This document shows positions 1 to 8,593 of a DNA stretch of 64,000 bases, piece after piece. The stretch lies in the NCBI RefSeq assembly GCF_037338445.1, contig NZ_CP147838.1, positions 3,658,001-3,722,000 of the forward strand. The letters are read 5' to 3'. Position numbers and translations under genes: made by a program. Below the pieces are notes generated by a model, which saw nothing but the letters and a program-made list of their open reading frames with translations, was not told where the DNA came from and made no database searches. The stretch is from Salinibaculum sp. SYNS191. Its GTDB lineage: Archaea; Halobacteriota; Halobacteria; Halobacteriales; Haloarculaceae. Position 1 is the first letter of the stretch. Each line of letters starts with the position of its first letter.

Positions 1-776
1 CCACGCTCGACAATTTCGCCGTCGCTCATGACCAGTACTCTGTCCGCGAGGTAGAAGGCCTCCTCCTGGTCGTGAGTGACGTAGAGCATGCTGACGCCGA
101 TTTCGTGTTGCAGGCGCTGGAGCTCGTAGCGCATGTGCTTGCGGAGCTCCTTGTCGAGGTTGCTCAGGGGTTCGTCCAGCAACAGCAGGTCGGGGTCGTG
201 GACGAGCGACCGGGCCAGGGCGGTCCGCTGTTGTTGCCCCCCGCTCAGGTCCGTCGCCGGCGAGTGTTTCAGGTCGGATATCTCCATCAGCTCCAGCATC
301 TCGTCGACGCGGTCCTCGTACTCGCTGCGGGGGACGTCGTGCACGCCGTGTTTCAGCGGGAAGACGACGTTCTCGTAGACGCTCTTGTGGGGCCAGATGG
401 CGTAGTTCTGGTAGACCATCCCCACGTCGCGCTTCTCCGGTGGCTTCTCGACGCCGTCGCCGAAGACCCGGTCGCCGTCGATGACGATGTCGCCGCCGTC
501 CGGCGTCTCGACGCCGGCGATACAGCGCAGGGCGGTCGTCTTGCCACAGCCGCTCGGGCCCAGCAGTGCGACGATCTCGTCCGTTCCGACGCCCAGGTCG
601 ATAGCCGAGAGCTCGAACTCGCTCCCGAACTGCTTGCGGAGCCCCCGGACCTCCAGCTGGAGGTCGTCGTCGGCGTCCCGGGCAGGGGCCGTCGCTTCAC
701 CCGCCCTGGCTCCAGCCGACGCTCCGGCGGTCTCCGTCTCGGTGGCCGTCTGGGTGTCGGAACGGATGAAATTCAT
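1..776 (-). CDS. ABC transporter ATP-binding protein, polyamine/iron type (C-terminus cut by window edge)
   Basis: This is the energising subunit of an ABC importer and would act on the cytoplasmic face of the membrane. About 258 codons are visible. An Ala/Thr-rich leader of about 35 residues precedes a Walker A GPSGCGKT (around residues 73-80), a Q-loop YQNYAIWPH, a signature LSGGQQQR, a Walker B LLLLDEP and the switch His in YVTHDQ. The reading frame runs off the left edge, so the C-terminal TOBE region is not seen. The start ATG at 776 overlaps the stop of the binding-protein gene as ATGA, which indicates translational coupling. The PotA/FbpC-like sequence and the family 1 binding protein suggest a polyamine, iron or similar solute. 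No permease lies inside the window; it may lie beyond the left edge. Confidence 0.9.
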   Translation of the reverse strand, partial: MNFIRSDTQTATETETAGASAGARAGEATAPARDADDDLQLEVRGLRKQFGSEFELSAIDLGVGTDEIVALLGPSGCGKTTALRCIAGVETPDGGDIVIDGDRVFGDGVEKPPEKRDVGMVYQNYAIWPHKSVYENVVFPLKHGVHDVPRSEYEDRVDEMLELMEISDLKHSPATDLSGGQQQRTALARSLVHDPDLLLLDEPLSNLDKELRKHMRYELQRLQHEIGVSMLYVTHDQEEAFYLADRVLVMSDGEIVER

Positions 777-2065
777 ATGTCGAATGCTCCGTTGTCTTTG
801 GCCGTCTGGCCCACGTCGGAGAACTTCGCCCCCTCGTAGAACCCGATGGGCGTGACGTCTGCGTTCAGCCGCTTCTTCATGAAGCGGTCGGGGTTATCGG
901 AGGAGTAGTCGAGGTCCGTCCGAACTGGCGACTGGTCCTTGACGTCGGTGACGATGGCGCGCTGGACCGGCTCTTCGAGCATCGCGCTGATGAAGAAGCG
1001 CGCGACCCACGGGTTGGGCGCGTTCGCGTTGACGCCGAGGCCGCCCGAGAGGACGTCCATCTTGACGCCCGGCGGGAAGATGCCGCGGATGGGGTTGTCG
1101 CCGATGAACGGCTGGACGACCCACGGCCAGTTGTGAATCTGCATGGCGTAGTCGCCCTGGCCGACCGCCCGGATGCCGGAGGTGTAGGAACTCGTGCCGA
1201 CGAACTCCAGGTGGTCCTTCAGTGCCGATATCCACTCCATCTCGCTCATGTCCGTCTCCGCGGCGTGGTGCTTGATGACCCAGCCGACCTCGCCGCTGAC
1301 GACGTAGCCGGGGACGGCCATCGTCAGCCCCTCGTACTGGTCGTCGAAGAGGTCGTTGTAATCCGTGGGGTAGTCAAGCCCCTGCTCCTCGAAGATGTCC
1401 TCGTTGACCGGCAGCGAGAGGCCGGCACCGCCGTTGAACCCGGCGGCGAGGAACGGGAGCAGGCGGTCCTCGGACAGGACGTCCGTGAACCAGAAGTTCT
1501 TGTCCATGTCCCACTCGTAGTACTGCTTGGCGAGTTCGTGGGCCGCCTGTTTGTCCTCCTCCTTGGCCTTGAGCTTTATCTGGTCCCAGACGTCGCTCGC
1601 GACCGTCAGGATGTCACACTTGTGGTTGTCGGCCTGGTACTCCTGGAGGAACCGCTGTGAAACGTCGCCCCCGGTGCCGGCGAAGACGTTGCCCTTGATG
1701 CTGGTGCCGAACTCCGCGTTGACGACCTTGATGAGGTCGCGCCACTCCTGGGCGTCACCCGTGCCAGCGTAGATGGTCAGCGTCTCGTCGCCGTCGATGT
1801 AGTTCGCCAGGTCCTGCGTCTCCCACGGCGTGGAGGGTTCGCTGTCGCCTCCCGACGTCCCCGACGACCCGTCGCCGCCGTCGCCGCCGTCGCCACCAGA
1901 GCCACCGTCACCGCCATCGCTGCCGTCACCCGAACACCCTGCGAACGCCGCGACGGTTGCCGCCGCGCTGCTCGTGAGAAACGCCCGCCGCGAGGTGCTG
2001 TCCACTCCCTCGGCGCGACTCGTCTGCTCACTACTCCCCGTCCCTGACGACGATGGATTCTGCAT
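773..2065 (-). CDS. Family 1 extracellular solute-binding lipoprotein (PotD-like)
   Basis: A 430-residue secreted receptor for the ABC importer encoded just downstream. The N-terminus has a Tat motif SRRAFLTSS followed by a hydrophobic stretch and the lipobox FAGC, then a Gly/Asp/Ser-rich linker typical of haloarchaeal lipoproteins. The mature part (for example GFNGGAGLSLPVNEDIFEE and NWPWVVQPFIGDNPIRG) resembles spermidine/putrescine or family 1 binding proteins. The first ATG after the AT-rich intergenic region is taken as the start. The stop overlaps the ATPase start by four bases (ATGA). The ligand cannot be read from sequence. Confidence 0.88.
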   Translation of the reverse strand: MQNPSSSGTGSSEQTSRAEGVDSTSRRAFLTSSAAATVAAFAGCSGDGSDGGDGGSGGDGGDGGDGSSGTSGGDSEPSTPWETQDLANYIDGDETLTIYAGTGDAQEWRDLIKVVNAEFGTSIKGNVFAGTGGDVSQRFLQEYQADNHKCDILTVASDVWDQIKLKAKEEDKQAAHELAKQYYEWDMDKNFWFTDVLSEDRLLPFLAAGFNGGAGLSLPVNEDIFEEQGLDYPTDYNDLFDDQYEGLTMAVPGYVVSGEVGWVIKHHAAETDMSEMEWISALKDHLEFVGTSSYTSGIRAVGQGDYAMQIHNWPWVVQPFIGDNPIRGIFPPGVKMDVLSGGLGVNANAPNPWVARFFISAMLEEPVQRAIVTDVKDQSPVRTDLDYSSDNPDRFMKKRLNADVTPIGFYEGAKFSDVGQTAKDNGAFDI

Positions 2066-2213
2066 ATGGGATGATTCCCTCTCGCCCCTTTCAACGTTTC
2101 GGCAAATTCCCTTCTCTGATAATCCGAAATTAAGTATTGTAACGTGATAGTTATAAGTGGGGGAAGTATGCTAACGTGAAAACTTATGTTCCTGCAGCAC
2201 AATGTGACAGACG
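2066..2213. promoter_or_regulatory. Divergent promoter region
   Basis: This AT-rich 148-base stretch separates the leftward ABC operon from the rightward zinc-ribbon gene. It is clearly less GC-rich than the flanking genes. TATAAG at 2152-2157 could serve the rightward gene with a leader of about 35 bases. A TTAATTT-like run near 2128-2136, read on the minus strand, could serve the binding-protein gene. No convincing inverted repeat was found. Confidence 0.45.
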
Positions 2214-2786
2214 ATGCAAAGCCCATCGGAAAAGATACTCGACCCGGTCGTGTCGCCGCTGTTAATCGGGACGATTCACGACCAGCTCAGAGAGTACGAC
2301 GGCAAGCGCGTCGGTGACCCTCGCCCGTGCCCGAACTGCGACTCGACCAACCTGCGCAAGAACGGCTACCAGCAGGCGGCGAAGACGTTCGCTCGCCTCG
2401 TCACGCGGAACGGCTTCGAGGAGGTGGGCCTCGAAGTCCAGCAGTACGAGTGCAAGGACTGCGGCCACTCGTTCCAGGGGGACCTCTCCGAGCACTTCTA
2501 CGAGAACTGCGAGTACGCAAAGCCGATCGTCGACCTGTGCCGGTTTCACGCCGCAGACAACTCCTATCACGCCTGCGAGCGCATTCTCCAGCAGCGCTAC
2601 GGTCTGCAGGTCGACCGCGACACCGTCAAGCGGTACGCGGAGCGACTGGAGGGCGAGCCGCTGCAGCGGGCGGACATCGCTGTCGGCGGCCGCAAGATAT
2701 CGCTCCCCTTCCTGGCCTTCGTCTTCGGCGAGAACCTGGAGGACAGCCCGCACTTCGTGCTCACGGGCCACCGGGCGCTGTGGTGA
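2214..2786 (+). CDS. Zinc-ribbon/HTH protein resembling the N-terminus of a transposase
   Basis: A 190-residue protein. CPNC (about residues 39-42) and CKDC (about 82-85) form a treble-clef or zinc-ribbon pair, and HSFQGDLSEHF follows the second pair much as in the DNA-binding N-termini of ISL3/IS1-like transposases. A helical segment (residues 100-150) with NSYHACERILQQRYGLQVDRDTVKRYAERL looks like a helix-turn-helix. No DDE/DDD catalytic domain follows and the gene ends after about 45 more residues. It may be a transposase-derived DNA-binding protein. Its divergent position relative to the ABC operon suggests, without proof, that it regulates that operon. A decayed transposase is the alternative. 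Confidence 0.65.
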   Translation: MQSPSEKILDPVVSPLLIGTIHDQLREYDGKRVGDPRPCPNCDSTNLRKNGYQQAAKTFARLVTRNGFEEVGLEVQQYECKDCGHSFQGDLSEHFYENCEYAKPIVDLCRFHAADNSYHACERILQQRYGLQVDRDTVKRYAERLEGEPLQRADIAVGGRKISLPFLAFVFGENLEDSPHFVLTGHRALW

Positions 2787-2798
2787 GCGCGCCGGGAC

Positions 2799-4256
2799 TT
2801 ACTCTGCTGTCACCTCGAACGCGAAGTGGATGCCCGGCAGCGGCCGGAGCGGGTGGTTGTCGATGTACGACAGGTGCGGTCTGTTCTCCAGTTTGAAGTC
2901 TTCGACGCGCGTGTCGTTGAACGTCGGAATCAGGTCGATGAAGTGCAGCCCAGGCTGGCCTCCGGCCTTCAGCCGGAAGTGGACGAGACTGCCGTCCTCG
3001 TCGCTGTCGGTCCGGTTGTGGCTGCAGACGTACCCCGAGAGGGAGTTGTCGTAGAGGACGCAGTAGTTGTTCTCGTAGCGCGCCCACCCCAGCCCCGCGA
3101 CCTTGACGTCGATTTCCGTGCCCACCGGCCCCGAGGTCGGCGAGATATCGACGATTTCGGGCTGGAGTACGAAGGCAGTCGTGGCGACCGACCGCCCGTC
3201 GACCTCCGCGGCGATGGGTCGCGTCTCCCCGATGTCCCTGGGTATCGTCACGTCGACCTGGAAGGAACCGGCGGCGTCCGTCTCCACAGTCGGCAACACG
3301 TCGAGCCGGGGTTCGGCGGTGACCGTGTCGTGCATGAACCGGTGACCGGCGTGGGTGTGCCAGACGAGGTCGACCTCGGTGTTCGGCGGGAACCCCTCCC
3401 CCGTGACGATGGCGTCGGTCCCCGACTGGCCCGACGTCGGCGAGACGGACAGCGACGCCCCGGTGTCCTCGTCGGGGTCGACGAGGTGTTCCTCGATGGG
3501 GTGCTCCTCCAGCAGCGGGTCCATCCACGCGGTTTCGGGCCGCTCGTCGGGTTCGGTCACCTCGACCGTCCACGACGTCGTGCGGTCGTCGGTCATCTCG
3601 CCCAGCGGCGACTGGGTGTAGTTCTGGAGGTACGGCATCCCCTCGGGACTGCGCCATATCTGGACGGCGTGCTCGCCCGGCGGCCCGACGGCGCGGATTT
3701 CTGCCGTCGCCGTCCCCCGGTTCAACACGCCCGTCAGGAAGCCGACGTAGCTGTTGTTCCAGGTGACCTGGTAGTTGTTGGTGACCCGGTCGGGACCGAG
3801 GCCGTAGGCGGTGAGCCGGAACGCCTCGCCAAGCGGTGCCGTCGTCCGGTCGAGTTCGAAGTGGGGCTCGACGAGGTACTCCGACGACGCCAGCGTGGTG
3901 CCGCCCCTGGTCTGGACCTCGACGACGTGCTCGCCGCCGTAGTCCTCGTGGACCTGCCAGGTCTCATCGAAGGCCCCGTCCTCGTCGGTGTCGACTGAGA
4001 GGATGGTCTCGGTCCGCGGTTCGTAGACGGGGTCCATGACCTCGTTGGCCTGGACGAGCCCCCACCGTCCCGTCGACGTGTGCCAGACGACGTTGAGGCG
4101 CTCCCCGGCGGGGAGGTCCCGCCCCGCCAGCGTCACCTCGTCGCCGACGAAGCCCGTCCCCTCACTGAGTTCCAGGGTGCCGGGCTGGCTCGCCTGTTCG
4201 CTTTTGTGCTCTTCGAGTCTGTCCTGTAGCTCCCGTGATATCCCGCCGTCGTCCAT
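2799..4256 (-). CDS. Four-unit Ig/IPT-like repeat protein, paralogue 1
   Basis: 485 residues, not recognised as a named family. Four successive units of about 100-120 residues each open with a pattern like G-x-V/L-G-x-x-x-x-h-x-G: GFVGDEVTLAGRDL, APLGEAFRLTAYGL, SGQSGTDAIVTGEGF and SGPVGTEIDVKVAGLG. This suggests tandem beta-sandwich (IPT/TIG-like) domains. It ends in the block PHLSYIDNHPLRPLPGIHFAFE shared with two paralogues at 9400 and 12398. No Tat, Sec or membrane segment is present, so it appears cytoplasmic despite a surface-type architecture. The ATG at 4256 gives an N-terminus like those of the paralogues; an upstream ATG would add 15 residues. It lies 76 bases downstream of the CoxG-like gene on the same strand, probably in one transcript. 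Confidence 0.8.
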   Translation of the reverse strand: MDDGGISRELQDRLEEHKSEQASQPGTLELSEGTGFVGDEVTLAGRDLPAGERLNVVWHTSTGRWGLVQANEVMDPVYEPRTETILSVDTDEDGAFDETWQVHEDYGGEHVVEVQTRGGTTLASSEYLVEPHFELDRTTAPLGEAFRLTAYGLGPDRVTNNYQVTWNNSYVGFLTGVLNRGTATAEIRAVGPPGEHAVQIWRSPEGMPYLQNYTQSPLGEMTDDRTTSWTVEVTEPDERPETAWMDPLLEEHPIEEHLVDPDEDTGASLSVSPTSGQSGTDAIVTGEGFPPNTEVDLVWHTHAGHRFMHDTVTAEPRLDVLPTVETDAAGSFQVDVTIPRDIGETRPIAAEVDGRSVATTAFVLQPEIVDISPTSGPVGTEIDVKVAGLGWARYENNYCVLYDNSLSGYVCSHNRTDSDEDGSLVHFRLKAGGQPGLHFIDLIPTFNDTRVEDFKLENRPHLSYIDNHPLRPLPGIHFAFEVTAE

Positions 4257-4332
4257 GGCCGGGACTGGTTGACACGGTCGTTTAGTCTTTTCCGTTGCCA
4301 CACCGTGGCGGGCGAGTCCGTCGGCGGCGTCC

Positions 4333-4836
4333 TCACTCGGTGGCCTGCCCGTCGATTTTCTCCCTGACGTTCTCGAAGTACGTCTCGACGTTGGAGCGGA
4401 TGACCCGGGAGGCCAGGCGCGCGCCGACGGAGGCCACGCCGCCCGTCATCGTGAGGTCGGCGCGGTAGGCCAGTTCGACCGTCCCGTCGTCGGTCTCGTT
4501 CATCTCCATGGCGGAGACGACGTCGAAGGTGCTGCCGGTGGAGTCGTCGTATGCGGTTCCGTCGGCGAGAATCCAGTCCGGTTCGTTCAGTTCGACGAGT
4601 TCGACGTCACCGTCGAGGGTCACGGTGAACGGCCCGATTCCCTGGACGATTTCGAACGCGTACTCCCGCTGGGAGCGCCGCTCGACGTCCTCTGCACCGG
4701 GGACGCAGTCGACCAGCTGGACGGGGTCCGAGACGAACTCCCAGGCGTCCGCCTTGGTCGTGGCGAGCTCCACGGTGTCCTCGAAGCCCAGCTGCGTCGC
4801 GTCCCCGTCTCCGTCCGCTGTCTCCTCGGCACCCAT
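4333..4836 (-). CDS. CoxG-like SRPBCC protein, copy 1
   Basis: A 167-residue protein of the START/SRPBCC superfamily, closest in form to CoxG. CoxG proteins accompany carbon-monoxide-dehydrogenase-type molybdenum hydroxylases; known roles are recruitment of the enzyme to the membrane or hydrophobic-ligand binding. Visible marks are the opening FEDTVELATTKADAWEFVSDP, the CVPGAEDVE turn, and the C-terminal helix SNVETYFENVREKI. ATG 4836 is chosen because it gives a short acidic leader matching the second copy at 13906-14418, to which it is clearly related along its whole length. It is divergent from the hydroxylase genes beginning at 5020 and upstream of paralogue 1. Confidence 0.85.
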   Translation of the reverse strand: MGAEETADGDGDATQLGFEDTVELATTKADAWEFVSDPVQLVDCVPGAEDVERRSQREYAFEIVQGIGPFTVTLDGDVELVELNEPDWILADGTAYDDSTGSTFDVVSAMEMNETDDGTVELAYRADLTMTGGVASVGARLASRVIRSNVETYFENVREKIDGQATE

Positions 4837-5019
4837 ACACGACTGCCACCCGACCGACCGGGATAAGTGCTGTGCCCGGCGACCACCCGACCCGCTCGCC
4901 CGGTGATGTCGACACCTACTTTGAGACCCCGGTCGAACCCCGCGGTAACGGGATATGACTGCACACCACACATACCCGCGGACCGGCGGACACGGGTCCG
5001 CGGACGCGGAGGGGCGAGG

Positions 5020-7260
5020 ATGGCGGACGACGGCCTGAGCCACCGCGCCGTCGGTCGGGACGCGCCGCGACCCGACAGCCGCAGGAAGGTCCGCGGGACG
5101 GCGCGCTACGGGACCGACCTCGACCGCGAAGACGCGCTTCACGCCGGTGTCCTCCGCGCCGAGGCACCGCACGCCGAGGTCGCGTCGGTCGACACGACTG
5201 CCGCGACCGCCATCGAGGACGTCGCCGCTGCGGTGACGCGGATGGACCTGCCCGGCGGCTTCGACGACCGCGTCCGTCACTACGGCGACGTCGTCGCCGC
5301 CGTCGCTGCCGAGAGCAAAGAGGCGGTGGAGGCCGCCCTCGACGCCATCGAATACGAACTCGACCCGCTGGCGTCGGTCCACGACGCCCGCGAGAGCGTC
5401 CGGGAGGGTGCGCCCGTCGTCCAGGACGACCCCGAGTTCGGACAGCCCGACCGCCATCCGGTCGGCGTCGACAACCCCGAATACGTCCAGAACGTCGACG
5501 ACTACCACAGGCTGGAGGTAGGCGACGTCGAGGCCGGTTTCGCGGCCGCCGACCACGTCCACGAGGCCTCCTACCGGACGCCGCGCGTGACCCACTGCAA
5601 CCTCGACCGGCACTGCTGTATCGCCGAGTGGGACGGCGACACGCTCGAAGTCACCGCGACGCTGGGGAACCGCGGAAGTGCCGAGCGAACGCTCGAAAAG
5701 CTGTTCGGCGACTGCGAGGTCACGGTCGCGCAGCCGCCGGACTCGGGGTCGAGTTTCGGCGGGCGGTCGCTGGCGAAGCTCACGCTCGAACCCGTCGCGG
5801 CCACGCTCGCCAGGGAGACGGGCCGCCCGGTCCGGCTCGCCTTCGACCGGGAGGCGGAGTTCTCCGCCGCGGAGTCGCGCCACGAGACGTACATCGACCT
5901 GAAGGCGGGTGCGACAGACGACGGCCGGCTCACGACGCTGACCGTCGACGTGGTCACCGACACCGGGCCGTACCCCAACGGCGTGGGCCACATCGTCTTA
6001 AAGAGCTGTCGGGACCGGCCCATCGACCTCTACGACCTGGAGCACTACCGCTACGAGGGCGTCGCGGCGTTCACGAACAACCCGCCTGCGGGGGAGTACC
6101 GCGGCATCGGCGTGACGCAAATCGTCTGGGCGCTGGAGTCCCACCTGGACGAACTCGCGCGAAAAGCCGGCTTCGACCCGGTCGCGTTCCGCGCGGAGAA
6201 CTGGGTCGCGGAGGGGTACGAGCGCCCCCACACCGGCGACCCGATTACGAGCTGTGGCCTCGCCGAGTGTTTCGACCGCGGCCGCGAAACCTTCGCCGAC
6301 CTCCGGAGCGAGGACGAGACGGACAGCGTCGTCCACGGCGTGGGAGTCGCCGCGGGCGGGCAGATAACGACACCGGGGTCCGACAAGAACACGGACTACA
6401 CCGAAGCCAGACTCCGTATAGAACCCGACGGCTCGCTGACTGTCCACACCGGCGCTATCGACGTCGGTCAGGGGGCGCTGACCGTCCTCGGACAGATGGC
6501 CGCGGAGGAGACAGGCATCCCGCTCGACCGGATTACCGTCAGCGGCTACGACCCCGACGACGCCGTCGCGGACAAGTACGGTTCCATCGCCAACCGGACG
6601 ACGTACCTCGTCGGGAAGGCGGTGGCGGAAGCCGCGGCCGACCTCGCCGAGCAGGTCCGGTCCCGCGCCGCGGACCGGTTGGGGGCGCAGTCGGCTGACC
6701 TGACGGTCGAAGACGGCCAAGTCGTGGCCCCCGACGGGGAGACCGTCGCCGTCGAGACGCTGCTCGACGAGGCCATCGAGGGGACGGCCCGCACAGAGAC
6801 CAACACCGCGCCAATCGGCTACGGCGTCCACTTCGCCGAGGTTGCCGTCGATACGGACACCGGGAAGGTCGACGTCACGGCGTTCGTCGCCGCCCAGGAC
6901 GTGGGCTTTGCCATCCATCCGACGCTCGTGGAGGGCCAACTGGAGGGGGCCGTCCAGCACGGCATCGAGTTCGCCACGCTCTCGGAACTGGAACTCGACG
7001 ACGGCGTGCCGACCAATCCGACGTTCGCAGACTACCCGGTCAGCCTCGCGACGGAGATGCCCGACCGGCTGGCCTGCGAAATCGTCGAATCCAACGAGGC
7101 GTCGGGGCCGTACGGCGCGAAGGGCGTGGGGACGCCGTCGCTGCCTCCCGTCGCGCCAGCCATCACGAACGCCATCCGGGACGCGGTCGGCGTCCGCTTT
7201 ACCGACGCCCCGGTGCGCGACGAAGACGTCTTCTTCGTGCTCCAGGAGGCCGAGCCATGA
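5020..7260 (+). CDS. Molybdenum hydroxylase large subunit (xanthine/CO dehydrogenase family) with catalytic Glu replaced
   Basis: A 746-residue molybdopterin-binding subunit of a three-part hydroxylase. Family features are the opening AVGRDAPRPDSRRKVRGTARYGTDL, a GSSFGGRS loop near the Mo site, GEYRGIGVTQIVWALESHLDELA, DVGQGALTVLGQMAAEETGI, and QDVGFAIHPTLVEGQLEGA. At the C-terminal active-site loop the family normally reads GxKGxGE with the Glu as base; here it reads GAKGVGTPS, so Thr705 (codon 7132-7134) takes the place of the Glu. The start at ATG 5020 removes an unconserved upstream extension. The stop overlaps the FAD-subunit start as ATGA. The substrate is unknown. The AYxCSFR loop of true CO dehydrogenase is absent, so CO is unlikely. 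Confidence 0.92.
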   Translation: MADDGLSHRAVGRDAPRPDSRRKVRGTARYGTDLDREDALHAGVLRAEAPHAEVASVDTTAATAIEDVAAAVTRMDLPGGFDDRVRHYGDVVAAVAAESKEAVEAALDAIEYELDPLASVHDARESVREGAPVVQDDPEFGQPDRHPVGVDNPEYVQNVDDYHRLEVGDVEAGFAAADHVHEASYRTPRVTHCNLDRHCCIAEWDGDTLEVTATLGNRGSAERTLEKLFGDCEVTVAQPPDSGSSFGGRSLAKLTLEPVAATLARETGRPVRLAFDREAEFSAAESRHETYIDLKAGATDDGRLTTLTVDVVTDTGPYPNGVGHIVLKSCRDRPIDLYDLEHYRYEGVAAFTNNPPAGEYRGIGVTQIVWALESHLDELARKAGFDPVAFRAENWVAEGYERPHTGDPITSCGLAECFDRGRETFADLRSEDETDSVVHGVGVAAGGQITTPGSDKNTDYTEARLRIEPDGSLTVHTGAIDVGQGALTVLGQMAAEETGIPLDRITVSGYDPDDAVADKYGSIANRTTYLVGKAVAEAAADLAEQVRSRAADRLGAQSADLTVEDGQVVAPDGETVAVETLLDEAIEGTARTETNTAPIGYGVHFAEVAVDTDTGKVDVTAFVAAQDVGFAIHPTLVEGQLEGAVQHGIEFATLSELELDDGVPTNPTFADYPVSLATEMPDRLACEIVESNEASGPYGAKGVGTPSLPPVAPAITNAIRDAVGVRFTDAPVRDEDVFFVLQEAEP

Positions 7261-8132
7261 CCGCCGCAGCGGGTGAGAGGGCGTACCACCGGCCGGAGAC
7301 CGTCGCGGAGGCCTGTCGCAATCTCGCCGACGCGGAGGGCCAAACGATGGTCGTCGCCGGCGGCCAGACGGTGATGCTCATGCTGCGGGAGGGTATCGTC
7401 GACCCCGACGCGCTGGTGGACGTCAGCGCGATTCCGGCGCTGGGGGGCGTCTCCGTCGACGACGGCACCGCGACGTTCGGCGCCACGACGACGTACGCCG
7501 ACCTGGCTGCCCACGACCTGAGCGAACGGGTCACTATGTTCGAGGACGCCTGCGCCGTCGTCGGAGACCGCCAGATTCGTAACGCGGGGACCCTCGCCGG
7601 CGCGGTCTGCTACGGCGTCGCCGCGCTCGATATCCTCTCGGTTCTGCTCTGTCTGGACGCGACGCTCGCCATCGAGAGCGCCGACGGCCACCGCACGCAG
7701 GCGCTGGACGACTTCCTGCGGGGCGACGGGGAGACGGACCTCGGCCGGGCAGAACTGGTGACGGGTATCGACGTCACGCTCCCGCCGTCGGACGCGGGGT
7801 CGGCCTACATCAAACACTCGTCGGTCGAGGCGGGATGGCCGACGGTCGGCGTGGCCGCGACCGTGACCGTCGACGACGGGGAGTTCACCGACGTGAGCGT
7901 GGGCCTCACGGCCGTCGCGGACCGGCCGATTCGCGCGCCGTCCGTCGAGGACGCGCTCGACGGTGCGGCGGTGAGTGAGGACGCACTCGCGACTGCCGCC
8001 GGGGCAGCGAGCGAGGACATCGACCCCAGCGACGACCGCGGCGGGTCGGCACGCTACAAGCGCGCCCTGACGCCGACGCTCGTCGAGCGGACGCTCGAAA
8101 CCGCTACGCGCCGCGCGGGAGGTGCGCTATGA
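7257..8132 (+). CDS. Molybdenum hydroxylase FAD-binding medium subunit
   Basis: A 291-residue subunit of the CoxM/CutM type that would carry electrons from the 2Fe-2S centres to FAD. It shows the FAD loop AGGQTVMLMLREG (about residues 34-46) and the second FAD motif IRNAGTLAGAVC (about residues 103-114), followed by the C-terminal CO-dehydrogenase flavoprotein domain. The start overlaps the large-subunit stop (ATGA) and its own stop overlaps the small-subunit start (ATGA), so the three chains are translationally coupled. The order large-medium-small differs from the coxMSL order of carboxydotrophic bacteria. Confidence 0.92.
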   Translation: MTAAAGERAYHRPETVAEACRNLADAEGQTMVVAGGQTVMLMLREGIVDPDALVDVSAIPALGGVSVDDGTATFGATTTYADLAAHDLSERVTMFEDACAVVGDRQIRNAGTLAGAVCYGVAALDILSVLLCLDATLAIESADGHRTQALDDFLRGDGETDLGRAELVTGIDVTLPPSDAGSAYIKHSSVEAGWPTVGVAATVTVDDGEFTDVSVGLTAVADRPIRAPSVEDALDGAAVSEDALATAAGAASEDIDPSDDRGGSARYKRALTPTLVERTLETATRRAGGAL

Positions 8133-8590
8133 ACGTCACCTTCGACCTCGACGGGACGGAGACGACGGTCGACGTCCCGCCGGAAAAGCCATTGCGTGAC
8201 GTGCTCAGGGAGGACTGCGACGCGAAAAGCGTCAAGGACGCCTGCGACAGCGGCCGCTGTGGTTCCTGTACGGTCCTGCTGGACGGGACGGCGGTGAAGA
8301 CGTGTCTGGTGCCGGCCGCGCAGGCCGACGGGCAGTCGGTGACGACCGTCGCGGGAATCGAGGACGGGACGCTCGGCCGGGAGGTCCAGGACGCCCTGGA
8401 GGAGCACTTCGCACTGCAGTGTGGCTACTGCACGCCGGGGTTCGTACTCTCGGCGCTCTCGTACCTGGACGACGACCCCTCCGCCGACCGGGAGGACGTC
8501 CGGTCGGCACTGGGCGGGAACGTCTGTCGCTGCACGGGATACGAGAAGATAATCGACGCGGTCGCGGACGTCGCCGCGGACCTGGAGTAG
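8129..8590 (+). CDS. Molybdenum hydroxylase 2Fe-2S small subunit
   Basis: A 153-residue CoxS/XdhC-type subunit with two [2Fe-2S] centres. The N-terminal plant-ferredoxin-like half has Cys in DACDSGRCGSC plus TCL. The C-terminal four-helix half has the pairs QCGYC and VCRC. All eight ligand cysteines can be placed, so electron transfer looks intact even though the large subunit lacks the usual base. It is the last gene of the coupled three-gene operon, and its stop is only a few bases from the convergent flavin-reductase-like gene. Confidence 0.94.
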   Translation: MNVTFDLDGTETTVDVPPEKPLRDVLREDCDAKSVKDACDSGRCGSCTVLLDGTAVKTCLVPAAQADGQSVTTVAGIEDGTLGREVQDALEEHFALQCGYCTPGFVLSALSYLDDDPSADREDVRSALGGNVCRCTGYEKIIDAVADVAADLE

Positions 8591-8593
8591 CTG

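Noticed and set aside
4867..5019. N-terminal extension of the molybdenum hydroxylase large subunit
   Set aside because: Residues are Pro/Arg-rich and unconserved, and the family begins at the AVGRDAPRPD region shortly after ATG 5020.
5020..8590. Assignment of the hydroxylase as aerobic CO dehydrogenase (coxLMS) because of the CoxG neighbours
   Set aside because: The AYxCSFR active-site loop of form I CO dehydrogenase is absent (GEYRGIGVTQ instead) and the gene order is large-medium-small; CoxG-like proteins also accompany other molybdenum hydroxylases.
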